NCBI GenBank assembly: GCA_026984595.1 | Contig: JALSRW010000463.1 | Coordinates: forward strand, 1-9,069 | DNA from: Alphaproteobacteria bacterium | GTDB lineage: Bacteria > Pseudomonadota > Alphaproteobacteria > Geminicoccales > Geminicoccaceae | Direction: 5' to 3' | Length of the DNA: 9,069 bases | In this document: piece by piece, positions 1 to 5,921 of the stretch | Numbering within the stretch: the stretch's first letter is position 1 | Layout of the letters: the number at the start of each line of letters is the position of its first letter | Program-made: the position numbers and the translations under genes | The notes under the pieces: generated by a model | What the model was told of the DNA's origin: nothing | The model's database searches: none | The model's input: the letters and a program-made list of their open reading frames with translations, nothing else

Positions 1-1
1 G

Positions 2-1132
<1,131 letters not shown>

Positions 1133-1142
1133 GGGGCGGGCG

Positions 1143-2030
1143 TCAGAGGCCGAGCTGGCGGCGGGCGGCGAGCAGGGTGTTGTAGAGAAGGCAGGCCACC
1201 GTCATCGGCCCGACGCCGCCGGGCACCGGGGTGATGGCGGCGGCCCGCGCGGCCGCTTCGGCGAAGGCCACGTCCCCCACCAGACGGCTCCCGCCCTCGG
1301 CGGTCTCGATGCGGTTGATGCCGACATCGATGACCACCGCACCTTCACGGATCCAGTCGCCGCGCACCATCTCCGGCCGGCCCACCGCGGCCACCAGGAT
1401 CTCGGCGCGGCGGCAGCGCTCGGCCAGATCCCGGGTCCGCGAATGGGCGACGGTGACCGTGACATCGGCCCCCAGAAGCAGGGCCGCCATCGGCTTGCCG
1501 ACGATGTTGGAGCGGCCCAGCACCAGCGCCGACTTTCCCCGCAGCCCCTCGCGGCCGAGCACCGTTTCCAGCAGCATCATGCAGCCCAGCGGCGTGCAGG
1601 GCAGCAGCAGTCCGGCATCGAGCGGCCGCGAGGCGGCCCACATGCGGCCGACATTGAGGGGATGGAAGCCGTCCACATCCTTGGCCGGGTCGATCGCTTC
1701 GAGGACCGCCGGGCCGCGGATCCGGGCGGGCAGGGGAAGCTGCACCAGGATGCCGTGCACCGAGGGGTCGGCATTGAGGGCGGCCAGACGGGCCAGCAGC
1801 GCCTGCTCGGAGGTGTCGGCCGGCAGCCTCTCCACCTCGCCTTCGATGCCGACTTCGGCCGCCATCCTGGCCTTGGTGCGGACATAGACGCGGCTGGCCG
1901 GATCCTCTCCGACCAGCAGGACGACGAGACGCGGCACGACGCCGGTGCGCTGCCGCAGCTCCGTGACCTCGGCGGCCACCCGCGCACGCAGTGCCGCGGC
2001 CCGCGCACGTCCGTCGATGATCTGTGCCAT
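1143..2030 (-). CDS. folD: Bifunctional methylenetetrahydrofolate dehydrogenase / methenyltetrahydrofolate cyclohydrolase
   Basis: FolD interconverts 5,10-methylene-THF, 5,10-methenyl-THF (NADP-linked) and 10-formyl-THF in the cytosol, supplying one-carbon units for purines and formyl-Met-tRNA. The protein is 295 residues, normal for the family. Catalytic residues match the E. coli enzyme with an offset of one: K53 in YVRTK, Q97 in VQLPLP, D120 in KDVDGFHPLNVG. The nucleotide-binding part shows LGRSNIVGKPMA (171-182) and VAHSRTRDL, and the C-terminal signature is PVPGGVGPMT (268-277). The start at 2030 is preceded by GGGGAGGAAAATC, a strong ribosome binding site; the frame stays open to 2084, but that would overlap the DUF167 gene and has no better site. 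It is the last gene of the yggT-DUF167-folD operon, 16 bases after the DUF167 stop. Confidence 0.96.
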   Translation of the reverse strand: MAQIIDGRARAAALRARVAAEVTELRQRTGVVPRLVVLLVGEDPASRVYVRTKARMAAEVGIEGEVERLPADTSEQALLARLAALNADPSVHGILVQLPLPARIRGPAVLEAIDPAKDVDGFHPLNVGRMWAASRPLDAGLLLPCTPLGCMMLLETVLGREGLRGKSALVLGRSNIVGKPMAALLLGADVTVTVAHSRTRDLAERCRRAEILVAAVGRPEMVRGDWIREGAVVIDVGINRIETAEGGSRLVGDVAFAEAAARAAAITPVPGGVGPMTVACLLYNTLLAARRQLGL

Positions 2031-2046
2031 GATTTTCCTCCCCCTG

Positions 2047-2394
2047 CTAGCGTCGCCGGGCCTTCCGCCCGTCACCCGGGGCATTCTTCGTCAGCGCCAC
2101 CGCCCGTGCCAGCAGAGTGTCGGGATCGCCCTGCACCCGTACGCGCTTGTTGCGGGAGCCGCCCCCGGCCGCGAGCTCGACCGCCGAGGCGGGCACGCCG
2201 AAGGCCCGGGCCAGCAGGCGACGGAGGGCGGCATTGGCGCGACCGCCCTCGGCGGGCACCGCCACCCGCACCGCCAGCCAGCGGCGGCCGGCGGCGTCCT
2301 CGACGGTCCCGGCGATGCGGTCGGCGCCGGCCCTCGGCGTCACGCGCACCGCCAGTTCGATGCCCGTATCGGTCGCCCGCCACGGCTCCGCCAC
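2047..2394 (-). CDS. DUF167 / UPF0235 (YggU-like) protein
   Basis: A 115-residue protein of the DUF167 (YggU) family: small, soluble, widely conserved, of unknown biochemical role. Family features visible are AVRVTPRAGADRIAG (15-29), the block VAVPAEGGRANAALRRLLAR (44-63), and AGGGSRNKRVRVQG (76-89), which together form the usual alpha/beta core. The start is GTG at 2394, 13 bases after the yggT stop, with a weak GGTGGG as ribosome binding site; translation is probably helped by the upstream gene. The extreme C-terminus is basic (GDGRKARRR). Linkage to YggT is a recurrent pattern in proteobacteria, and linkage to folD is common in alphaproteobacteria, but no shared pathway is established. I am sure of the family and have no view on the function. 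Confidence 0.88.
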   Translation of the reverse strand: MAEPWRATDTGIELAVRVTPRAGADRIAGTVEDAAGRRWLAVRVAVPAEGGRANAALRRLLARAFGVPASAVELAAGGGSRNKRVRVQGDPDTLLARAVALTKNAPGDGRKARRR

Positions 2395-2407
2395 CGTCCC
2401 ACCCGGC

Positions 2408-2689
2408 TCAGAAGCAGAGCAGTTCGAAGGCCAGGTCGCGGACGAAATAGAGCGCCAGGATGAGCACGATCGGCGAGATGTCGAGTCCGCCCATACTGGG
2501 CAGGAAATTGCGGATCGGTGCCAGCAGCGGTTCGGTGATGCGGTGCAGGAACTCGCCCACCTGCCAGACGAAACGGTTGTGGGTGTTGAGAACGTTGAAG
2601 GCCACCAGCCAGCTCAGCACGACCGAGGCGATGAGCAGCCAGATGTAGATGGAGACGACCGTATCGATCAGTCTGCAGAGCGCATACAT
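2408..2689 (-). CDS. YggT family integral membrane protein
   Basis: A 93-residue inner-membrane protein with one YggT repeat. Two hydrophobic segments are visible, about residues 9-31 (around VVSIYIWLLIASVVLSW) and 70-91 (around ISPIVLILALYFVRDLAF). They are separated by the conserved amphipathic stretch with EFLHRITEPLLAPIR and LPSMGGLDISP. E. coli YggT has two such repeats, so this is the short single-repeat form usual in alphaproteobacteria. Homologues (YlmG in Gram-positives, CCB3 in chloroplasts) have been linked to division, osmotic stress and cytochrome assembly, but no activity is defined. The ATG at 2689 has GAGG about 10 bases upstream. It is the first gene of the operon leading to DUF167 and folD. 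Confidence 0.9.
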   Translation of the reverse strand: MYALCRLIDTVVSIYIWLLIASVVLSWLVAFNVLNTHNRFVWQVGEFLHRITEPLLAPIRNFLPSMGGLDISPIVLILALYFVRDLAFELLCF

Positions 2690-2727
2690 GACACTTTCGC
2701 CTCATCGCCGGGCCGCGGACGCAACTC

Positions 2728-2756
2728 CGGTTAGCGGATCTCGGATCGGCCGGCAA
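2728..2756 (-). promoter_or_regulatory. Weak candidate promoter for the yggT-DUF167-folD operon
   Basis: On the minus strand TTGCCG (2751-2756) is followed after 17 bases by TAACCG (2728-2733), about 40 bases upstream of the yggT start. The -35 match is 4 of 6 but the -10 is poor. I list it only because the operon needs a promoter somewhere in 2690-2875 and this is the best-spaced pair I could find. Confidence 0.2.
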
Positions 2757-2824
2757 GCATCGCCCGGAAGGGAGGGGCTCCGGCCGGGCGGCGAGGGCGC
2801 TGCCCCCGCGGTTGTCCGGCCGCC

Positions 2825-2856
2825 GCCGTCCGCGATCTCTCGGGACCGCGGACGGC
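2825..2856 (-). terminator. Perfect 10-bp inverted repeat downstream of the small gene
   Basis: GCCGTCCGCG (2825-2834) and CGCGGACGGC (2847-2856) form a perfect 10-bp stem with a 12-base loop. On the minus strand it lies about 20 bases after the stop of the small gene at 2876, which suits a 3'-end hairpin. No run of T follows on either strand, so it is not a classic intrinsic terminator. It could stabilise the 3' end, support Rho-dependent ending, or be a protein binding site. Confidence 0.35.
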
Positions 2857-2875
2857 CCGGCCGCCGGTCTCCGGT

Positions 2876-3097
2876 TCAGGCGGGGAGCTGCTCCTCCTCG
2901 AACAGGGCCACGGCGTCGGCCAGGCGACGCAGCGCGAACACCAGCGAGGATTCGTCACGGAGTCGGAAGGCGGTGGCCACCAGCATGGCGGCGCTGATCA
3001 CGGCATCGCCGCGGTCGTCGCGCGGCGGGTGCGGATGGACGGGGGCTTCTTCGCGGGGGGTCTGTTCGTAACTGAGAATTGCTGCCAGAGCTTTCAT
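2876..3097 (-). CDS. Small protein of unknown function (73 aa)
   Basis: I do not recognise this protein. It has a Pro/His-rich middle (EEAPVHPHPPRDDRG, about 17-31) followed by a long helix-forming half (about 32-70) with Ala/Leu/Val and alternating Arg, Asp and Glu, ending EEEQLPA. There is no signal peptide, Cys motif or clear membrane span, so it is probably a small cytosolic helical protein. Codons after about the twelfth end almost always in G or C, like real genes here. Two starts are possible: ATG at 3097 (GAGGGA upstream, chosen), or GTG at 3130, which has a perfect GGAGG at 3137-3141 with 6-base spacing. The 11 extra codons of the longer form have unbiased third positions, which argues for the ATG. 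Its only visible promoter is the one at 3218-3246, with a strong terminator in between. Confidence 0.6.
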   Translation of the reverse strand: MKALAAILSYEQTPREEAPVHPHPPRDDRGDAVISAAMLVATAFRLRDESSLVFALRRLADAVALFEEEQLPA

Positions 3098-3141
3098 TCT
3101 CGCTTCCCTCGATGCAGTTGGCGCAAACACGCAGGTCCTCC

Positions 3142-3178
3142 AAAAAAGAGCCCCCGCGAGCGGCTGCTCGGCGGGGGC
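3142..3178 (-). terminator. Intrinsic terminator (minus strand)
   Basis: Read on the minus strand, GCCCCCGC (3171-3178) pairs with GCGGGGGC (3150-3157), and inside it GAGC pairs with GCTC around an AGCC loop with one bulged base. The hairpin is followed by TC and six T (3142-3147). This is a textbook Rho-independent terminator. It lies upstream of the small gene at 2876-3097 and downstream of the promoter at 3218-3246, so it ends a very short transcript or acts as an attenuator. Confidence 0.82.
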
Positions 3179-3212
3179 GCAGTGAGGGAGGGAGGCACCG
3201 TCTGACTTGACG
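3142..3212 (-). ncRNA. Predicted small RNA or attenuated leader with anti-SD motif
   Basis: A roughly 70-nt transcript is predicted from the promoter at 3218-3246 to the terminator U-tract. Its layout is: a short 5' stem-loop (CGUC at 3209-3212 with GACG at 3199-3202, 6-nt loop); an unpaired run CCUCCCUCCCUC (3184-3195 on the plus strand as GAGGGAGGGAGG); then the GC-rich terminator hairpin. A 5' hairpin, an anti-Shine-Dalgarno seed and a Rho-independent terminator is the architecture of several alphaproteobacterial trans-acting sRNA groups whose single-stranded loops carry CU-rich anti-SD motifs. I cannot assign it to a named family. The alternative is a 5' leader of the small gene downstream, with the terminator as an attenuator. 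Start and end are inferred, not observed. Confidence 0.5.
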
Positions 3213-3217
3213 CGCTG

Positions 3218-3246
3218 AACATACCGTTAACCGAAATGCCCGTCAA
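3218..3246 (-). promoter_or_regulatory. Sigma-70-type promoter (minus strand)
   Basis: TTGACG (3241-3246, 5 of 6 to TTGACA) is separated by exactly 17 bases from TATGTT (3218-3223, 4 of 6 to TATAAT). Initiation would fall near 3211-3213. This is one of the two best promoter matches in the window, and it sits at the edge of the low-GC block. It drives the predicted small RNA and, by read-through, perhaps the small gene at 2876-3097. Confidence 0.65.
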
Positions 3247-3545
3247 CAAGAATTGCATTGGCTGTACTTAAAAACATCAGTGCCTTCACCGCAAAGCCTT
3301 GGCAACTCTTGGAGAAAATTTTGCGACAAGTTTATCTATTTCCCACGCAATCAAGACGAGTTTCCGAAAACGCCGGTTTTTCAGCGCCTTGTACGCCGAA
3401 CCCACATCAGGTGTCACTTCAATCTTCACCCCGCCGGGCATGCCGATGCGATCGTGCCAAAGCCCGTCGCCATCTATAGCAAACATGGAAAAGAAACGCT
3501 AGCACAAAATGTTAGGTCAAAATTCTCAGAGCTGACTTGATAACG
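3247..3545. other. Low-GC intergenic block without a convincing gene
   Basis: By hand count 142 of the 300 bases in 3241-3540 are G or C (about 47%), against roughly 70% on both sides. Open frames on both strands are short, lack good ribosome binding sites and do not show the strong third-position G/C bias of the flanking genes. A small hairpin AAAAC-GCCG-GTTTT lies near 3367-3380, and CTGAC/GTCAG (3532-3536 / 3545-3549) straddles the end of the PilZ gene. The block may be the decayed remains of transferred DNA. Apart from the promoter at its left edge, I find no other function in it. Confidence 0.5.
3286..3486 (-). CDS. Doubtful 66-aa open frame in the low-GC block
   Basis: An ATG-started frame of 66 residues beginning MFAIDGDGLWHDRIGMPGG, with a basic, possibly helical second half (about residues 34-66, rich in Lys, Arg and Leu). 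It has no recognisable domain. An in-frame TAG lies five codons upstream, the ATG is preceded by a pyrimidine run with no ribosome binding site, and only about half of its third codon positions are G or C. It could be a remnant of a transferred gene or simply an open frame in non-coding DNA; I lean to the latter. Confidence 0.2.
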   Translation of the reverse strand: MFAIDGDGLWHDRIGMPGGVKIEVTPDVGSAYKALKNRRFRKLVLIAWEIDKLVAKFSPRVAKALR

Positions 3546-3905
3546 TCAGGGCGTAGCGGTCGGAGGTGCGCTGAGCATCAGGAACATGGTCAGCGCATCC
3601 TCCGCCTCCGGATCCAGCTCGAAAGCCAGATGCAGCCGCTCGGGACCGCCGCCCGTGACCCGTGCGGCGAAGCCCGCGGCATGGCCGAAACAGCCGCTGT
3701 GGAGACGGACCAGGCGGCCCTTCCAGTCGGGCCGGCCGGGCACGACCGCCGCCCCGCCGAGGGAGATGTCCTCGAGGCCGGCCTCCAGGGTCTCGCCGCG
3801 GCAGACCAGGCGCACCGGAAGGGTCACCGGATAGCGGCGATACAGCCGGCGTTCGCGGCGCCGGACGAGAGGGTCGATGGCGGGACGATCGGGACTGGGC
3901 ACCAT
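3546..3905 (-). CDS. PilZ domain protein, probable c-di-GMP receptor
   Basis: A 119-residue single-domain PilZ protein. Such proteins bind cyclic di-GMP and pass the signal to motility, surface or envelope machinery. Both c-di-GMP contact motifs are present: the N-terminal RxxxR (R20-R24 in RRLYRRYPV; R16-R20 also fits) and D-x-S-x-x-G (D46, S48, G51 in EDISLGG). The beta-barrel continues through RLVRLHSGCFGHAAGFAARV and a C-terminal helix follows near DPEAEDALTMFLML. There is no signal peptide, membrane span or output domain. I chose the ATG at 3905 because AAGGAG sits 6 bases before it; a longer frame starts at 3971 but has no ribosome binding site. It stands alone on its strand, divergent from yebC, with a CtrA-type box upstream. 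Its partner cannot be read from this window. Confidence 0.85.
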   Translation of the reverse strand: MVPSPDRPAIDPLVRRRERRLYRRYPVTLPVRLVCRGETLEAGLEDISLGGAAVVPGRPDWKGRLVRLHSGCFGHAAGFAARVTGGGPERLHLAFELDPEAEDALTMFLMLSAPPTATP

Positions 3906-3982
3906 GGGGGCTCCTTGCTCGGCCGCCCGAAGGAGCGATATGGGATGCCGCGGCGGCACGGTTTTCACCATAGGCGCGCCGC

Positions 3983-3999
3983 GTTAAGCATGGGTTAAC
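3983..3999. promoter_or_regulatory. CtrA-type binding box between the PilZ gene and yebC
   Basis: GTTAA (3983-3987), seven bases, TTAAC (3995-3999): an exact match to the full CtrA consensus TTAA-N7-TTAA, with the favoured flanking C, and readable in either direction because the arms are inverted copies. CtrA is the cell-cycle and motility response regulator of alphaproteobacteria. On the minus strand TATGGT (3967-3972) follows 10 bases after the box and could be the -10 of the PilZ gene, placing the box over the -35 region as in activated promoters. On the plus side the nearest -10-like TATAGA is 32 bases away. Regulation of the PilZ gene is therefore the more likely outcome. Confidence 0.6.
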
Positions 4000-4031
4000 G
4001 GCCGCTCTGGCGAAGGCCCCTTGTCCTCTGG

Positions 4032-4056
4032 TATAGAGCGCGCACTTTCCTGCGCG
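4032..4056 (+). promoter_or_regulatory. Candidate -10 and inverted repeat ahead of yebC
   Basis: TATAGA (4032-4037) resembles a -10 element about 48 bases before the yebC start; the -35 region opposite it is poor. Immediately after it CGCGCA (4039-4044) and TGCGCG (4051-4056) form a perfect 6-bp inverted repeat around a CTTTCC loop, covering the expected transcription start. It may be a leader hairpin or a repressor site. I see no alphaproteobacterial SOS box (GTTC-N7-GTTC or GAAC-N7-GAAC) here. Confidence 0.25.
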
Positions 4057-4084
4057 AACGGCGACAACGGCTTTTCGAGGAACA

Positions 4085-4828
4085 ATGGCCGGACATTCCC
4101 AGTTCAAGAACATCATGCACCGCAAGAACCGCCAGGACGCCGCCCGCGCGCGGCGGTTCACGCGGCTGGTGCGCGAGGTCCAGGTCGCGGCCCGCTCGGG
4201 ACTGCCCGACCCCGCCCACAATCCCCGCCTGCGCACCGCGATCCAGGCGGCCAAGGCGGCCAATGTGCCCAAGGAGAACATCGAGCGCGCCATCAAGAAG
4301 GCCCAGGGCGGCGAGGGCGAGGCCTACGAGGAGGTCCGCTACGAGGGCTACGGGCCGGGCGGCGTGGCGATCATCGTCGAGGCCCTGACCGACAACCGCA
4401 ACCGTACCGCGGCCGAGATCCGCGCCGCCTTCAGCCGCCACGGCGGCAGTCTCGGCGAGAGCGGAAGCGTCAGTTTCCAGTTCGCACGCATCGGCCTGGT
4501 CCGCTATCCGGCCGCCGCGGCGACCGCCGACGCCATGCTCGAAGCGGCCATCGAGGCCGGGGCCGAGGATTGTGTGAGCAGCGAGGAAGGCCACGAGGTG
4601 CGCTGCGCGCCCGAGGATCTGGGCAGCGTCCGCGAGGCCCTCGAGGAGCGTTTCGGCCCGCCCGAGGAGGCCGCCCTGAGCTGGCAGCCGCAGGTCACGG
4701 TGCCGGTGTCCGAGGACAAGGCGCAGACCCTCTTCAAGCTCCTGGAGGCGCTCGACGACAACGACGATGTGCAGCGCGTGGTGGCCAATTTCGAAGTCTC
4801 CGAGGAGGTCCTGGCACGGCTCGCGTGA
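4085..4828 (+). CDS. yebC: YebC/PmpR/TACO1 family protein
   Basis: A 247-residue YebC-family protein. Members were first described as DNA-binding regulators (PmpR), and the family is now also linked to translation; mitochondrial TACO1 supports COX1 synthesis, and recent bacterial work ties some members to relief of stalling at proline runs. Signatures are the start MAGHSQFKNIMHRK, the helical N-domain ending NVPKENIERAIKKAQG (60-75), YEGYGPGGVAIIVEALTDN (86-104), and GGSLGESGSVSFQF (120-133). The start has GAGG four bases before the ATG and the N-terminus matches the family exactly. The usual Lys residues of the first helix are largely Arg (ARARRFTRL), in line with the high GC. It leads the ruvCAB operon, and its stop overlaps the ruvC GTG by four bases. 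Confidence 0.95.
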   Translation: MAGHSQFKNIMHRKNRQDAARARRFTRLVREVQVAARSGLPDPAHNPRLRTAIQAAKAANVPKENIERAIKKAQGGEGEAYEEVRYEGYGPGGVAIIVEALTDNRNRTAAEIRAAFSRHGGSLGESGSVSFQFARIGLVRYPAAAATADAMLEAAIEAGAEDCVSSEEGHEVRCAPEDLGSVREALEERFGPPEEAALSWQPQVTVPVSEDKAQTLFKLLEALDDNDDVQRVVANFEVSEEVLARLA

Positions 4829-5325
4829 TCCGCGTCCTCGGTCTCGACCCGGGCCTGCGGCACACCGGCTGGGGCATCGTCGAGGCGGAGGGCAGCAGCC
4901 TTCGCTTTCTCGCCTGCGGCGTCGTCAGGGTGGCCGCGGAGGGGGCGCTCGCGCAACGCCTCGAGCGCCTCTATGAGGGGCTGCTTTCCACCATTCACGA
5001 GCATCGGCCGGGCGAGGCGGCGGTCGAGGAAACGGTGGTCAACCGCAATGCCGGCTCCTCTCTCAAACTGGGCCACGCCCGCGGCGTGGTGCTGCTGGCC
5101 GCCGCCCATGGCGGGCTGGCGGTGCACGAATACGGGGCCAAGACCGTCAAGCGGGCGGTGACCGGTACCGGCGCCGCCGACAAGCATCAGGTGGCGAGCA
5201 TGGTGCGGGTGCTGCTGCCCGGCTGCGGCACGCCCGGCGCCGATGCCGCCGATGCGCTGGCGGTGGCCATCTGCCATCTGCATCACCGGACCAGCCGGCG
5301 GCTGCTGGCGGCGGTGTCCTCATGA
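4825..5325 (+). CDS. ruvC: Holliday junction resolvase RuvC
   Basis: RuvC is the endonuclease that cuts Holliday junctions symmetrically during recombinational repair, working on junctions held by RuvA and RuvB. The protein has 166 residues (E. coli 173). All four metal-binding acidic residues are present: D8 (GLDPG), E68 (VEETVV), and D140 and D143 (GADAADALA). The substrate loop NRNAGSSLKLGHARG (73-87) and GAADKHQV also match. The start is GTG at 4825, inside the yebC stop (GTGA); it has no close ribosome binding site (GAGGAGGT lies 15 bases upstream), so translation is probably coupled to yebC. It ends ATGA into ruvA. RuvC placed immediately ahead of RuvA-RuvB is the common proteobacterial order. 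Confidence 0.96.
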   Translation: MIRVLGLDPGLRHTGWGIVEAEGSSLRFLACGVVRVAAEGALAQRLERLYEGLLSTIHEHRPGEAAVEETVVNRNAGSSLKLGHARGVVLLAAAHGGLAVHEYGAKTVKRAVTGTGAADKHQVASMVRVLLPGCGTPGADAADALAVAICHLHHRTSRRLLAAVSS

Positions 5326-5921
5326 TCGCGCTGTTGCGCGGGCGGGTCGCCATGCTCGAGGAGGAAGCGGTGGTGATCGATGTCGGCGGTGTCGGCTACC
5401 GGGTCTTCTGTGGCGCCCGCACCCTCGCCGGGCTGCCGCCGGTCGGCGAAGCCGTCGAACTGCGGATCGAGACCCATATGCGGGAAGGGGCGATCCAGCT
5501 TTTCGGCTTCGAGAACCGCGCCGAGCAGCACTGGTTCCGCCTGCTGCAGAACATCCAGGGGGTGGGGGCGCGCCTCGCCCTCTCCCTGCTCTCGAGCCTC
5601 GGCCCGGACGAGCTGGCGGCGGCCATCCTCGCCCAGGACCGGGCGGCACTGAGCCGCGCCAGCGGGGTCGGACCGCGTCTCGCCGGCCGTATCATCGCCG
5701 AGCTCAAGGACCGCACGGGCGCGCTGCCGCCCGCGAGCGCCGCCGCCGCCCCGGCGCCCGCCGGCGGCAGCGATGTCGAGGATGCGGTTTCCGCGCTGGT
5801 CCATCTCGGCTATGGGCGCAGCGAGGCCTGGCGGGCGGTGACCGCGGCCCGCGCCGCGCTCGGCGAGGAAGCCGGCATCGACCGTCTGATCCGCGAGGCC
5901 CTCAAGGAGCTCGCCCCGTGA
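5322..5921 (+). CDS. ruvA: Holliday junction branch-migration protein RuvA
   Basis: RuvA binds the four-way junction as a tetramer or octamer and loads the RuvB motors. It is 199 residues long with the normal three domains: OB-fold domain I (about 1-63, with EVGGVGYxV-like VGGVGYRVF), domain II with two helix-hairpin-helix motifs (NIQGVGARLALSLL, 77-90; SRASGVGPRLAGRII, 111-125), an Ala/Pro linker (about 134-150), and the RuvB-contacting domain III (151-199, ending LIREALKELAP). The acidic pin is unusual: E. coli has R54-E55-D56, here R54-E55-G56, so one of the two acidic residues facing the junction centre is lost. The ATG overlaps the ruvC stop (ATGA) and there is no strong ribosome binding site, which suggests coupling. 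Confidence 0.96.
   Translation: MIALLRGRVAMLEEEAVVIDVGGVGYRVFCGARTLAGLPPVGEAVELRIETHMREGAIQLFGFENRAEQHWFRLLQNIQGVGARLALSLLSSLGPDELAAAILAQDRAALSRASGVGPRLAGRIIAELKDRTGALPPASAAAAPAPAGGSDVEDAVSALVHLGYGRSEAWRAVTAARAALGEEAGIDRLIREALKELAP

Larger units (their letters stand above)
3202..3540. repeat. 9-bp direct repeat flanking the low-GC block
   Basis: CTGACTTGA occurs exactly at 3202-3210 and again at 3532-3540, close to the two edges of the AT-richer block. A 9-bp duplication is the size some insertion elements leave. However, I see no inverted terminal repeats just inside the copies and no transposase, and a chance 9-mer pair in such a stretch is not rare. Confidence 0.25.

Noticed and set aside
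2031..2084. Longer folD start at 2084
   Set aside because: It would overlap the DUF167 gene, adds 18 residues not typical of FolD, and has no better ribosome binding site than the strong one before 2030.
3226..3231. GTTAAC in the spacer of the small-RNA promoter as a CtrA site
   Set aside because: It is only a half-site. No second TTAA lies seven bases away on either side, so it does not meet the CtrA consensus.
3253..3540. 95-residue plus-strand frame in the low-GC block
   Set aside because: There is no ribosome binding site, no domain and no codon bias, and overlapping frames on both strands are equally open. It looks like an open frame in non-coding DNA.
3140..3545. tmRNA, 6S, SRP or RNase P RNA in the gap
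   Set aside because: None of the expected conserved cores or large pairings is visible, and the low-GC sequence is unlike the stable RNAs of a high-GC genome.
3526..4296. 256-residue minus-strand frame across the PilZ gene and the yebC start
   Set aside because: It runs in another frame over the PilZ gene and antisense to the yebC N-terminus, and has a composition of Arg, Pro and Ser typical of a shadow frame.
4021..4824. Long plus-strand frame leading into ruvC from 4021
   Set aside because: Upstream of 4825 it is an out-of-frame reading of yebC (Arg/Gly-rich). Only the part from the GTG at 4825 is RuvC.
5243..5917. Upstream extension of the ruvB frame to 5243
   Set aside because: This part is a shadow of ruvC and ruvA. 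RuvB homology begins at the GTG at 5918, which has a good ribosome binding site.
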